Below are positions 55,772 to 64,000 of a stretch of DNA of 64,000 nucleotides, one piece after another. The stretch comes from Scytonema millei VB511283 (GTDB taxonomy: Bacteria > Cyanobacteriota > Cyanobacteriia > Cyanobacteriales > Chroococcidiopsidaceae). The stretch lies in NCBI RefSeq assembly GCF_000817735.3, contig NZ_JTJC03000001.1, positions 1,479,635 through 1,543,634 on the forward strand, given 5' to 3'. The position numbers and the translations under genes were made by a program. The notes beneath the pieces are model-generated. The model saw only the letters and a list, made by a program, of their open reading frames with translations, did not search any database and had not been told where the DNA came from. Within the stretch, counting starts at the first letter, position 1, and each line of letters opens with the position of its first letter.

Positions 55772-56038
55772 ATGAAATTAATAGACCAGATTAAACAAGT
55801 ATTTGCTGGGTTTAGGGTAGCGCAGGAGACTGATTGGTGGGTAGAAATCATTACAACGAAGCCTCACTGCACCTATTATTTTGGACCTTTCTCAAGCCAC
55901 GATGAAGCAAAAGCAGCTTATCCAGGCTACGTTGAAGACCTTGATGGCGAAGGCGCGCAAGGAATTGCAATCGTTATCAAGCGCTGCCAACCTACGGAGT
56001 TAACCATTTGTGACGAAGAGGAAATACAGGATAACTAG
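55772..56038 (+). CDS. DUF1816 domain protein
   Basis: The 88-residue protein begins MKLIDQIKQVFAGFRVAQET and contains WWVEIITTKPHCTYYFGPFS, HDEAKAAYPGYVEDLDGEGA and an acidic tail ending EEEIQDN. This is the DUF1816 family of small cyanobacterial proteins of unknown role, with aromatic residues suggesting a compact beta-rich fold. Membrane segments and a signal peptide are absent. It is the only intact member of a three-unit tandem array with two decaying copies to the left. It converges with the cation-efflux gene downstream. Confidence 0.85.
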   Translation: MKLIDQIKQVFAGFRVAQETDWWVEIITTKPHCTYYFGPFSSHDEAKAAYPGYVEDLDGEGAQGIAIVIKRCQPTELTICDEEEIQDN

Positions 56039-56062
56039 ACAGTTGGGAGCCAATCGCTATCG

Positions 56063-56758
56063 CTACTCAAGGCTCACTTTGTTCCGAATTGAAGTGAGAC
56101 TTTGAATAATTAAAGGAATGGCACTAATAAATATCAAACTGGATACAAATAAACCAACTGCGCCATCTACCCATAACCAATGCATGAGCCAGATAGCGAT
56201 CGCTGCTACAATTACGCCGATCGAACTAATTAAATCTGCCAAAATATGCAGAAAAGCACCTCGGACGTTGAGATCGTGATGGCTGCTGTCGTGCAGTAAA
56301 AAGACATTAAACCCATTGACTCCCAAACCTACCCCAGCAGTTACCAACATCGGTAAACTGAGGATTTCTGTCGGTGGAGACTGGAGGCGAGAGACAGATT
56401 CAATTGCAATCCAAACGGCGATTGCTACCAGTCCCAAACCATTGAGTACAGCGGCGATAGCTTCGATCCGCATATGGGCAAAATTTTCTCCTTTAGCTGC
56501 TTGTCGCTGTACAAACCAGGCTGCTAGCAGTGATAAAGCCAAAGCAAAGCTATCTGACAGCAAATGACCGGATTCAGCTTGTAAAGCTAAACTATGACTC
56601 CAATAGCCAACACCAAACTCAATTGCGGCAAAACTGGCGATCGCGATGAGTGCCGTCCATAATAATTTAATTTTGCGATCGTAGTTGCTCAGTGTATGAC
56701 AAGTGCAGCCGTGGATATCATTATGAGAATGACCATGATGAGAATGAGAATTAAGCAT
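56063..56758 (-). CDS. Cation diffusion facilitator, short form
   Basis: The 231-residue protein is a CDF/ZnT-type metal exporter with six membrane helices and metal-site motifs HxxxD on helices 2 and 5 (SGHLLSDSFAL and LHILADLISS). The N-terminus is His-rich (NSHSHHGHSHNDIHGCTCH), probably for metal capture. It ends directly after helix 6 (IPLIIQSLTSIRNKVSLE) and so lacks the roughly 80-residue C-terminal domain of most CDF proteins, which usually mediates dimerisation. Such short forms exist, but truncation is also possible. Zn2+ is the likeliest substrate. It has no adjacent metal regulator. Confidence 0.88.
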   Translation of the reverse strand: MLNSHSHHGHSHNDIHGCTCHTLSNYDRKIKLLWTALIAIASFAAIEFGVGYWSHSLALQAESGHLLSDSFALALSLLAAWFVQRQAAKGENFAHMRIEAIAAVLNGLGLVAIAVWIAIESVSRLQSPPTEILSLPMLVTAGVGLGVNGFNVFLLHDSSHHDLNVRGAFLHILADLISSIGVIVAAIAIWLMHWLWVDGAVGLFVSSLIFISAIPLIIQSLTSIRNKVSLE

Positions 56759-56847
56759 AGAGGATTGGCGAACTATAACTTGCGTATAATTTGTGAATTG
56801 TAATTTGTGAATTGTAATTTGTAATTAGTAATTCTATGTAGATGAGC

Positions 56848-56877
56848 TGTAGGGGCATACAGATGTACGTCCCTATG
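56848..56877. repeat. Diverged copy of the 30-bp palindrome
   Basis: TGTAGGGGCATACAGATGTA, followed by CGTCCCTATGA: the palindromic arms are partly decayed. It lies between the CDF gene and the amidase-like gene. Confidence 0.55.
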
Positions 56878-56906
56878 AGTTGACTTTGGCTGGATTTCTG
56901 GCTGAA

Positions 56907-58091
56907 TTACTTAGTAGAGAACAACTGCTTGGGGATCGTTCCGTGAATCCCTTTCACAATATCTACTACCTGAGAAACATCAAAATCAATTGCCGCACTA
57001 CCTAGCATCAGGGCATCTTGTTTTGTCATGCCATACTTCTCATTGGCAATTTGCAAGTATTCTCTGACAGATTTTTTCATGGCTTCATCCAGATCTTTGT
57101 CCAATCCGACAGCAATCCAAGCATCCTTTGTTTCTCCCATTGGGGTTGTTAACTTCATATCTTTATGCAAGATGAATTCAAACGTGGGAGTTAAGGAACA
57201 CTCGATCGCCGTCAAAGCAACTTCACCATTTGCTTGAGCGCAATGGGGATCGCCAGCGTAAAATAGCGCGCCTGGAACTTGTACGGGTAAATACAAGCTC
57301 GAACCACGTCCTAGAAGTTTGATGTCCAAATTACCACCATAGTTCCCTGGTGGTACGGAATTTGCAGCATCAGCCAAATTAGCAGGCACGACACCCATTA
57401 ATCCGATAAAAGGTTTCAACGGGATCTCAATTGGTGGTAGGTTGTTGGCGGGTTGAAAAATGCCCACTTCCCGCTTGGCATCTATGGCGATAACCTTGGA
57501 ATATATTGGAGCCTTATTTTCAGGGTACTCTCCAGGTAATGCCCCTTTGCCGTGACGATTGGAAATTGCACCATAGGGCGATCGGTAGTTAATGGCTAGG
57601 GTCTTAATCTCCAAAACATCGCCTGGTACAGCACCCTCCACGTAAACTGGTCCAGTAATAACGTGAGGACCAGGACCAGTCTTTTTCACTTTGGCTTTAG
57701 TTTGTAGCTGATCTGAGAGGATCTGCTGTCGAGATATTGTACTTTTAGGATTTTTGGGAATGCCACCCTGGGCGAAAAACTGAACGGTGTCTCCTTGATC
57801 TGGGAGGATACCTTCATGAGATATTGTCTCCATAACCACGCGATCGCCCGATCTGACACGGGCGATGGGCTTGCTATCTGGTTTAAATAATTCTCCCCAA
57901 ATTACGTTGGCGGGAGTTGAAAGAATTGTTTGCGTCCGTCCGGCGGCGATAACGGGAACTGAGAGCGAAATCGTACTCAACAATAGTATTAACCCTAAAG
58001 CCATCGCGATCGCTAGCCGCCCAGAGAGACTCCAACCGCCGATCGCTAGCCGGTCGTTTGCGATCGAGGTAAATATTTTCTGCTTGTTCAC
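56907..58091 (-). CDS. Secreted acetamidase/formamidase family protein
   Basis: The 394-residue protein belongs to the FmdA/AmdA family, whose members hydrolyse formamide or acetamide. It has an N-terminal hydrophobic segment (LAIAMALGLILLLSTISLS, ending VIAAG) that looks like a signal peptide, so unlike the usual cytoplasmic enzymes this one is probably periplasmic. Motifs are HVITGPVYVEGAVPGDVLEI, IGLMGVVPA, PPGNYGGNLDIKLLGRGSSL and GDPHCAQANGEVALTAIECS. Family-typical metal-site residues Asp/His and Glu are present. No urea or amide transporter is adjacent. The true substrate is unknown. Confidence 0.85.
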   Translation of the reverse strand: MNKQKIFTSIANDRLAIGGWSLSGRLAIAMALGLILLLSTISLSVPVIAAGRTQTILSTPANVIWGELFKPDSKPIARVRSGDRVVMETISHEGILPDQGDTVQFFAQGGIPKNPKSTISRQQILSDQLQTKAKVKKTGPGPHVITGPVYVEGAVPGDVLEIKTLAINYRSPYGAISNRHGKGALPGEYPENKAPIYSKVIAIDAKREVGIFQPANNLPPIEIPLKPFIGLMGVVPANLADAANSVPPGNYGGNLDIKLLGRGSSLYLPVQVPGALFYAGDPHCAQANGEVALTAIECSLTPTFEFILHKDMKLTTPMGETKDAWIAVGLDKDLDEAMKKSVREYLQIANEKYGMTKQDALMLGSAAIDFDVSQVVDIVKGIHGTIPKQLFSTK

Positions 58092-59250
58092 TTGCTCCTC
58101 ACATTCACACTGATTTTGGCAAACTCATTCAGAAACAGGACGATTGACTGCACCAAGTTAAGCACATCGGTTCATCGACTCACTAATGCTAAATCTCTGA
58201 CGTTTAGCTCGATTTATATTTTGATTGAAAATACGTTCAATTATTTGTAATAAAAGATACACATAGTCAATCTCGACATTTCAAAATGAAAGGGGCGGAC
58301 AAATGCAATACTTCTCGGTTAGAGTACATAGTCTAGTCAAAATTCCATACGTCAAGCTGATGAAAAAACTTGGATTGCTATCATCCAAGCAGTTGTGACA
58401 AATAGAAAAAGCACTTCGTTTGTGGCTGGGTTTGTAGTTTGGCGATCGCAGTGTGACAAATTGCTATAACTATTTAAATGTACTCTCTACAGTTTTCCAG
58501 AGAAGAATTTCGATAATCGGGTTTATTTTGGGCTAATTGTATTGGGGAACTCACGCGATCGCGCCTTAATTAAACTGCGATCGCAGGCAGTTTTATTTTG
58601 CCTAAATTTCAAATTCAAATGCTAAATCCGCGCTCTATCAGAAATGATATGGAGGTAGACAATACCGCCTTGTGCCTATAATGCCGCTTATCCTTACAAT
58701 AAGTGCATGTCTGCAATCCTAGGAACTCATCTATCGCTCAAATTGCTGTACGGGTAGTCGAACAACACCTTGGGTAACATCAAGTAATACTGCCCGATCG
58801 CCGCATCGTTTTGTCTATACTACAAAAAACTACAAAAACCGCTCTACCCTCGATTATGCTGTATAACTTCAGTACATTTACATTTTTTCAGCTACTAACT
58901 GTGTAAAGTCAAGCTATTTCCTAGACAATCGCCCCCGCAACTACCAAGCGCGATCGGCGTGAATTATAAAATTTTTATGTGAATTTTGGCACTACCTGCC
59001 TGGACTTCCAGCTATTGTCTAGAACTATAACTTGCATTCAATGGTAGCCACTAATGCTAGATATAAGTTAAAGATGGAAATAGTTTGGTAGGAGAAGCTG
59101 AAGCTATGCCCACCCCAGCGATCGCTTTCCGCAGTAGGCACTTGATGCTGACCCAATCCAGTCGTACTAGGAGTGAACTATTGACATCCGACCGATAAAT
59201 CCTTAATTCTGATTTTTCAGCCGCAGCCGCTATTTTTCCTTTAGGTTCTC
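58092..59250. other. Longest gene-free region, upstream of topA
   Basis: This gap of almost 1.2 kb lies between the divergent amidase-like gene and topA. I see no supported reading frame or tRNA. Several GCGATCGC octamers are present. A terminator-like hairpin on the minus strand at 58363-58389 is listed separately. Confidence 0.5.
58363..58389 (-). terminator. Orphan terminator-like hairpin
   Basis: Read on the minus strand, CTTGGAT, loop GATAGCA, ATCCAAG and then TTTTTT form a small intrinsic-terminator shape. No minus-strand gene lies to its right before topA, so it might end a small RNA, or it may be chance. Confidence 0.35.
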
Positions 59251-61938
59251 ATGTCAACTCTCGTTATCGTCGAATCCCCCACCAAAGCACGCACCATCCG
59301 TAACTACCTACCAAGGGACTTTCGGGTCGAAGCGTCTATGGGTCACGTGCGCGACCTACCCCAATCAGCCACCGATATTCCCGCCAACGTTAAAGGGGAA
59401 AAATGGGCGCAGTTGGGCGTGAATGTGGAAAGTGACTTTGAACCGCTGTACGTGATTCCCAAGGATAAAAAGAAAATTGTCACTCAGCTCAAGGAAGCAC
59501 TGAAATCTGCTGACGAACTCGTACTGGCGACAGACGAAGACCGAGAGGGCGAAAGCATTAGCTGGCACTTGTTGCAGCTACTCCAGCCAAAAGTTCCGGT
59601 CAAGCGGATGGTATTCCACGAAATTACCCAAGACGCAATCCGCAAAGCGCTGAAAGATTGCCGCACTGTTGACGAACAGCTCGTTCGCGCCCAGGAAACG
59701 CGCCGAATACTCGATCGCCTGGTAGGTTATACTCTGTCCCCTCTATTGTGGAAAAAAATTGCTAAAGGGCTATCCGCCGGACGGGTACAGTCAGTGGCAG
59801 TCAGACTTTTAGTGAACCGCGAACGACAACGCCGCGCTTTCCGTCAAGGGAGTTACTGGGATCTCAAAGCCACCTTGGAGGCGAAAGGTGAATTTGAAGC
59901 CAAACTTACCGCGCTAGCTGGTACAAAAGTCGCCAATGGCAGCGATTTTGACCCAGACACAGGGCAGATCGCCGCCGGACGCAATGTGGTTTTACTGAAT
60001 GAAACCCAAGCCAGGGAACTACTAGAGCGTCTGACGGGCAAACCTTGGACGGTGACAGATTTAGAAGAACGTCCTACGACGCGCAAACCCGCACCACCCT
60101 TTACCACCTCTACCCTGCAACAGGAATCTAACCGTAAACTGCGCTTGTCAGCGCGGGACACGATGCGGGTCGCCCAAAACCTCTACGAACAGGGATATAT
60201 TACCTACATGCGTACCGACTCGGTGCATTTATCCGAGCAGGCGATCGCAGCTGCCCGTAGTTGCGTCGAGCAGATGTATGGCAAAAATTATCTCAGTCCC
60301 CAACCGCGCCAGTACTCCACCAAAAGTAAAGGCGCACAGGAAGCCCACGAAGCCATTCGCCCCGCTGGGAGTAGCTTCCGCACGCCCAAGGAAACGGGTT
60401 TGAGCGGCAGAGAATTCGACCTGTACGATTTAATCTGGAAGCGCACCGTCGCAACCCAGATGGCAGACTCGCGCCAAACTCAAGTTATCGTGCAATTGCA
60501 GGTGGAAGACGCAGGGTTTAGGTCTAGTGGCAAGCGAATTGATTTTCCTGGCTTCTTACGCGCCTACGTGGAGGGTTACGACGACCCAGAAGCAGCATTA
60601 GAAGATCGGGAAGTCATTCTACCACCGCTGAAAAAAGGCGATCGCCCCGACTGCAAAAACCTAGAGGCGATCGGTCACGAAACCCAACCCCCTGCGAGAT
60701 ATACGGAAGCTTCCCTCGTCAAAACCCTAGAAAGCGAGGGCATCGGTCGCCCCAGTACCTACGCCAGCATCATCGGCACAATTGTAGACCGAGGCTATGC
60801 CCAAATCGTCAGCAACGCCCTCGTTCCTACTTTCACCGCCTTTGCCGTCACTGCCTTGTTAGAACAGCATTTTCCTGACTTGGTAGACCCTAGCTTTACT
60901 TCCAAAATGGAGCAAACCTTGGATGATATTGCCACGGGTGAAGCAGCTTGGTTGCCATATCTCCGCAAGTTTTATTCTGGTGATGCGGGATTGGAAACTC
61001 TGGTTAAGGCACGGGAAAGCCAAATTGAAGCCAATGTTGCTAGAACAGTCGCCTTTGATGACTTAGAAGCAAAAGTCCGCATCGGTAGCTATGGCCCCTA
61101 TATCGAAGCACAGAACGGCAGCGATACTGTGACTGCTTCCATTCCTAAAGACTGGACTCCGGCAGATTTAGATGCCGAATTAGTGGAAAAGTTACTCAAA
61201 CAGAAAACCGAAGGACCCGACAAAGTAGGGATTCACCCTGAAACTGGAGAGCCGATCTATGTCAAAATCGGTCCTCACGGTCCTTACGTGCAACTAGGGG
61301 AAAAAACTGAGGATAAGCCCAAACCCAAGCAAGCCTCGTTGCCTAAAGGTGTCACGCCTGATAACCTCACCCTAGAGACAGCTGTTGGTTTGTTGTCTCT
61401 ACCTCGGCTACTCGGGACTCATCCAGCAACGGGGGGCAAAATTCAAGCTAGTATTGGACCCTATGGTCCCTATGTCGTCCACGACCAAGGTAAGGAAGGC
61501 AAAGACTATCGATCGCTCAAATCAACTGACAATGTTTTGACAGTGACTCTAGAACGGGCGCTAGAGATTCTTGCCGAACCCAAGAAAGGACGACGTACCA
61601 GCAGCAAATCCAAACCAGCATTACGCGAGTTGGGCGCTCATCCGGGGGACGGAGAACCAGTCAATATCTTCGAGGGTCCCTACGGGCTTTATGTCAAGCA
61701 CGGTAAGACTAATGTGGGATTACCAGAGGGGCAAAAAGTGGAAGATATGACTTTAGATAAGGCGTTAGAACTATTAGCCTCAAAGGAATCGAGTGCTAAA
61801 AAATCGACGACGCGCAAATCTACTAAGGCAAGTGCTAACGGGAATGGTAAAGCTGCAACTACAGCTAAGAAAAAAACCGCTAGCAGTAGCACTCGCAAGA
61901 CCACGACTGCTTCTAAGTCAAAAACTAAGTCTTCATAG
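59251..61938 (+). CDS. topA: DNA topoisomerase I
   Basis: The 895-residue type IA topoisomerase relaxes negative supercoils. The TOPRIM domain is at the start ([18 protein letters not shown], then [16 protein letters not shown] with the metal acidic triad). The active-site Tyr is about residue 319 in [14 protein letters not shown]. The core is followed by three repeats of the C-terminal topoisomerase type ([58 protein letters not shown]) and a Lys/Ser/Thr-rich disordered tail. Zinc fingers of the enterobacterial type are absent, as in other cyanobacteria. A terminator follows the stop. Confidence 0.96.
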   Translation: MSTLVIVESPTKARTIRNYLPRDFRVEASMGHVRDLPQSATDIPANVKGEKWAQLGVNVESDFEPLYVIPKDKKKIVTQLKEALKSADELVLATDEDREGESISWHLLQLLQPKVPVKRMVFHEITQDAIRKALKDCRTVDEQLVRAQETRRILDRLVGYTLSPLLWKKIAKGLSAGRVQSVAVRLLVNRERQRRAFRQGSYWDLKATLEAKGEFEAKLTALAGTKVANGSDFDPDTGQIAAGRNVVLLNETQARELLERLTGKPWTVTDLEERPTTRKPAPPFTTSTLQQESNRKLRLSARDTMRVAQNLYEQGYITYMRTDSVHLSEQAIAAARSCVEQMYGKNYLSPQPRQYSTKSKGAQEAHEAIRPAGSSFRTPKETGLSGREFDLYDLIWKRTVATQMADSRQTQVIVQLQVEDAGFRSSGKRIDFPGFLRAYVEGYDDPEAALEDREVILPPLKKGDRPDCKNLEAIGHETQPPARYTEASLVKTLESEGIGRPSTYASIIGTIVDRGYAQIVSNALVPTFTAFAVTALLEQHFPDLVDPSFTSKMEQTLDDIATGEAAWLPYLRKFYSGDAGLETLVKARESQIEANVARTVAFDDLEAKVRIGSYGPYIEAQNGSDTVTASIPKDWTPADLDAELVEKLLKQKTEGPDKVGIHPETGEPIYVKIGPHGPYVQLGEKTEDKPKPKQASLPKGVTPDNLTLETAVGLLSLPRLLGTHPATGGKIQASIGPYGPYVVHDQGKEGKDYRSLKSTDNVLTVTLERALEILAEPKKGRRTSSKSKPALRELGAHPGDGEPVNIFEGPYGLYVKHGKTNVGLPEGQKVEDMTLDKALELLASKESSAKKSTTRKSTKASANGNGKAATTAKKKTASSSTRKTTTASKSKTKSS

Positions 61939-61965
61939 ATTCTTAACTAGTTATAAATTCGAGCG

Positions 61966-61998
61966 TAGAGGTGCAAGAACTTGCGTCTCTATTTTTTT
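61966..61998 (+). terminator. Rho-independent terminator after topA
   Basis: TAGAGGTGCAAG and CTTGCGTCTCTA pair with two G-T wobbles around a short loop, followed by seven T residues. It lies 28 bases after the topA stop. Confidence 0.8.
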
Positions 61999-62064
61999 GG
62001 GAGATACGGGATACACCCGTATTTATACGGTCGTCGATCGCAATTCCTAGAAGTTGAAATAAAA

Positions 62065-63810
62065 ATGCATAGCTATAGCTATCAGTGCGATCGCGACTCC
62101 CATAAATTGGTTTCTAACATGAAGATTCGTCAAAAGTTAACCATAGGTTTTGTCGGGACTTCTTTATTAGTAGGCTCGATCGGTTGTCTAGCATTGGTTG
62201 TCGATAAAAATATTCACAATCGTATAGATCGAATCCAGAAAAAATATATTTATGAATTCGAGTTTTCTGGTCGGGCGATCGCTGACATACAAGCGGTGAA
62301 TGTAGCAACGCATAAACTTTCAATTGGAGAAATACATATATATAGTAGAGGAGAAGTCGTTGCACTAATTGAATCTAAATTAAACAAGATAGAAAATAAT
62401 ATAGATGATAGAATTCAGAAAAACGATCCGGTATTAATAACAAGTTTTGAAACCGACCTTACGAGGGAAGAGTCTGAAAAAAGTTATCAAAGTCTTAAAT
62501 TATTAAAAGCAAATTTTTTCAGATACAAAACTCTTGTCACGCAATATTTACAGCTCCTATCAACTAATGAGTGGGATGCAAAGCAGCTTTTGGCAGATAA
62601 ATTAGAATGGTATGTAGAAAAAAGCTTATTGCCCGCGATCGAGGAATACAGGCAGCGTGCTGAAAATAGCTTATCAACTGAAGTTAGAGAAACCGAAAAA
62701 ATGTTTCTCATGGGGGAGCGTGCGATCGTCTCCTCAACTTTAGCTGCTGTCATAACTGCCATTGTTGTAGGTTATTTCATTTCTCGTTCTATTCTCAAAC
62801 CAATCGATAAGCTAAAAGCAGCAGCTACTCAGGTTGGAGAAGGTCATTTAGAAACTAGGGTGGCGATCGATTCTCACGATGAACTCGGAGTTTTAGCTGA
62901 TGCTTTTAATCACATGATATTAGGTTTATCTAGAACAACAGTATCTCAAATCTATTTAGATAAAATTCTCAGTTCAATGTCAGATTTACTGATTGTAACT
63001 AATCCAGAACGCATTGTTACTAAGGTAAATCAAGCAACACTCAATTTACTAGGGTTTTCAGAAAGCGAATTACTCGGTAAATCGATCGATTTTTTTCTCA
63101 GCCAAAACACAAACTTGAGTGTTTATACATTAGCCGATCGCGGGTTAAATCTCAATCTTGAAACCTACCTATTAACAGCCGAAGGTAGAGCGATTCCAGT
63201 ATCTTTTAGTTCTTCTGCTATTGTGGACGAACAGGGTAACAAGCAGGGGTTCGTTTGTGTAGCGCGAGATATCACTGAAAAGCAAAGAATAGAAGCGGCA
63301 ATGTTACAAGTCAGAATCGCTGAAGCTGCCAAAGCAGAAACCGATCGAGCTTTGCAACAAGAAAAGCATTTGAATGAGATGAAAAGCAAATTTATCTCTA
63401 TAGCTTCTCATGAATTTCGCACACCATTAACCACAATTCTATCTTCGACAGAGTTAGTACGAGATTACGGCTATAAATGGACGGAAGAGCGCAAAAACCA
63501 ACATTTTCAGAGAATTGCTAATTCTGTAAAACATATGACCGGACTCTTAAATGATGTACTTTTAATTGGTAAAGCAGAAGCTGGAAAAATTGAATTCGAT
63601 CCCCACTCGATTGATGTCGTCAGCTTTTGTCAAGAACTCATAGAGGAAATAGAAATAATTGCCAAAAACCATAAGGTCTTATTTCATTGCAAGCGTCAGT
63701 ATATCCATGCTTGTATGGATGAAAAGCTCCTGCGACACATTTTTAGTAATTTGCTCTCAAATGCAATCAAATATTCTCCTAAGAGGGTGTTTGAAAAGTG
63801 GGTTGGGTAG
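62065..63810 (+). pseudogene. HAMP-PAS sensor histidine kinase interrupted by an IS element
   Basis: The kinase starts at ATG 62065 or 62119 (MKIRQKLTIGFVG). It has a first membrane helix, an extracytoplasmic helical sensor, a second helix near residue 240, HAMP (SILKPIDKLKAAATQVGEGH), PAS (ISSMSDLLIVTNPERIV-like) and HisKA (ASHEFRTPLTTILSS). The ATPase domain begins normally with NLLSNAIKYSP. At 63783 an insertion element begins, and the frame runs only nine more codons into it. The N-box remains but the G1 and G2 boxes are beyond the insertion, so the product cannot bind ATP. The 3' part is expected past the right window edge. Confidence 0.85.
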
Positions 63811-64000
63811 TAAAAAAGCTCACTCGGTGTAAGCTGCGAATAACTAGTACACAGCACCGAGAGAGCGACATGAGTAAAGCTTATCCCAGCAACTTGACTC
63901 TTGCCCAATATGAATTTCTGAGTGACATGATTCCAGAGCCTAAACTAGGTGGTCGTCCCCGTACAGTCAATATGTGGGAGATTTTCAACGCAATTTTCTA
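63783..64000 (+). mobile_element. Left end of an IS5-family insertion sequence
   Basis: The element begins with GAGGGTGTTTGAAAAG, a typical IS5-type terminal sequence, directly after CTAA in the kinase gene. A transposase gene starts 87 bases inside. The right end and the target duplication lie beyond the window. Confidence 0.8.
63870..64000 (+). CDS. IS5-family transposase, N-terminal part
   Basis: Forty-three codons are visible: MSKAYPSNLTLAQYEFL, then IPEPKLGGRPRTVNMWEIFN. This is the N-terminal region of IS5-type (DUF4096) transposases common in cyanobacteria, which recognise the element ends. GAGAGAG precedes the ATG. The catalytic DDE residues would lie outside the window, so activity cannot be judged. 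Confidence 0.85.
   Translation, partial: MSKAYPSNLTLAQYEFLSDMIPEPKLGGRPRTVNMWEIFNAIF

Noticed and set aside
54907..59250. tRNA or other structural RNA in the large gaps
   Set aside because: No T-loop-like GGTTCGAATC pattern with acceptor stem was found on either strand.

Overview
The window comes from a cyanobacterial chromosome. Three things show this: the HIP1-type octamer GCGATCGC is dense throughout, several genes are cyanobacterial specialities (gshA of the cyanobacterial type, DUF2499/DUF3593, DUF1816, the ffh-rpsP-KH-phoH order), and intergenic spaces are full of short repeats of the kind common in filamentous and Chroococcidiopsis-like genomes. No tRNA, rRNA or CRISPR array was recognised.

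Layout. 1-14 kb: the start of a LysM envelope protein, trmL, gshA, a secreted beta-helix protein, a complete ribose-type ABC sugar importer, and the ffh-rpsP-KH-phoH translation/secretion block. 14-28 kb: a small conserved protein, a cytoplasmic GH13/CBM20 amylase, two convergent histidine-kinase-like genes, murE, a glutaredoxin-like protein, cysH-sbcD, csaB, DUF2499-DUF3593, hisA and a MarR-GNAT fusion. 28-38 kb: two exported proteins, two paralogous oligopeptide-type binding lipoproteins followed by the remnant of a third, larB, a membrane glycosyltransferase and trpD. 37.5-50.6 kb: a signalling-rich block holding a receiver, a large hybrid kinase, a GAF kinase upstream of an adenylation-carrier-reductase (A-T-R) synthetase, and, divergent from these, a GGDEF/EAL protein overlapping an Sfp-type phosphopantetheinyl transferase. 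50.6-54.9 kb: a collapsed TonB/iron-uptake region, a repeat-invaded secreted protein and exonuclease III. 55-64 kb: a decaying tandem array of DUF1816 genes, a short cation-efflux protein, a secreted formamidase-like protein, topA, and a sensor kinase cut by an IS element at the right edge.

Most notable. (i) The convergent pair at 17003-20058 look like complementary half-kinases: one keeps the phosphoacceptor His but has lost the G1 and G2 ATP-binding boxes, while the other has an intact ATPase domain but Glu in place of the His. Both seem to share an N-terminal sensor region. (ii) The kinase/A-T-R locus with its divergent c-di-GMP enzyme/PPTase operon looks like a compact, signal-controlled pathway making an amino aldehyde or alcohol. 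(iii) A TonB-dependent receptor is fused in frame to the C-terminus of a PepSY-type inner-membrane protein, probably a deletion scar. (iv) Intergenic repeats have entered reading frames at least five times (histidine kinase, murE, DUF3593, trpD, and the signal peptide of a secreted protein). These functional readings are inferences from sequence inspection; no database search was possible.
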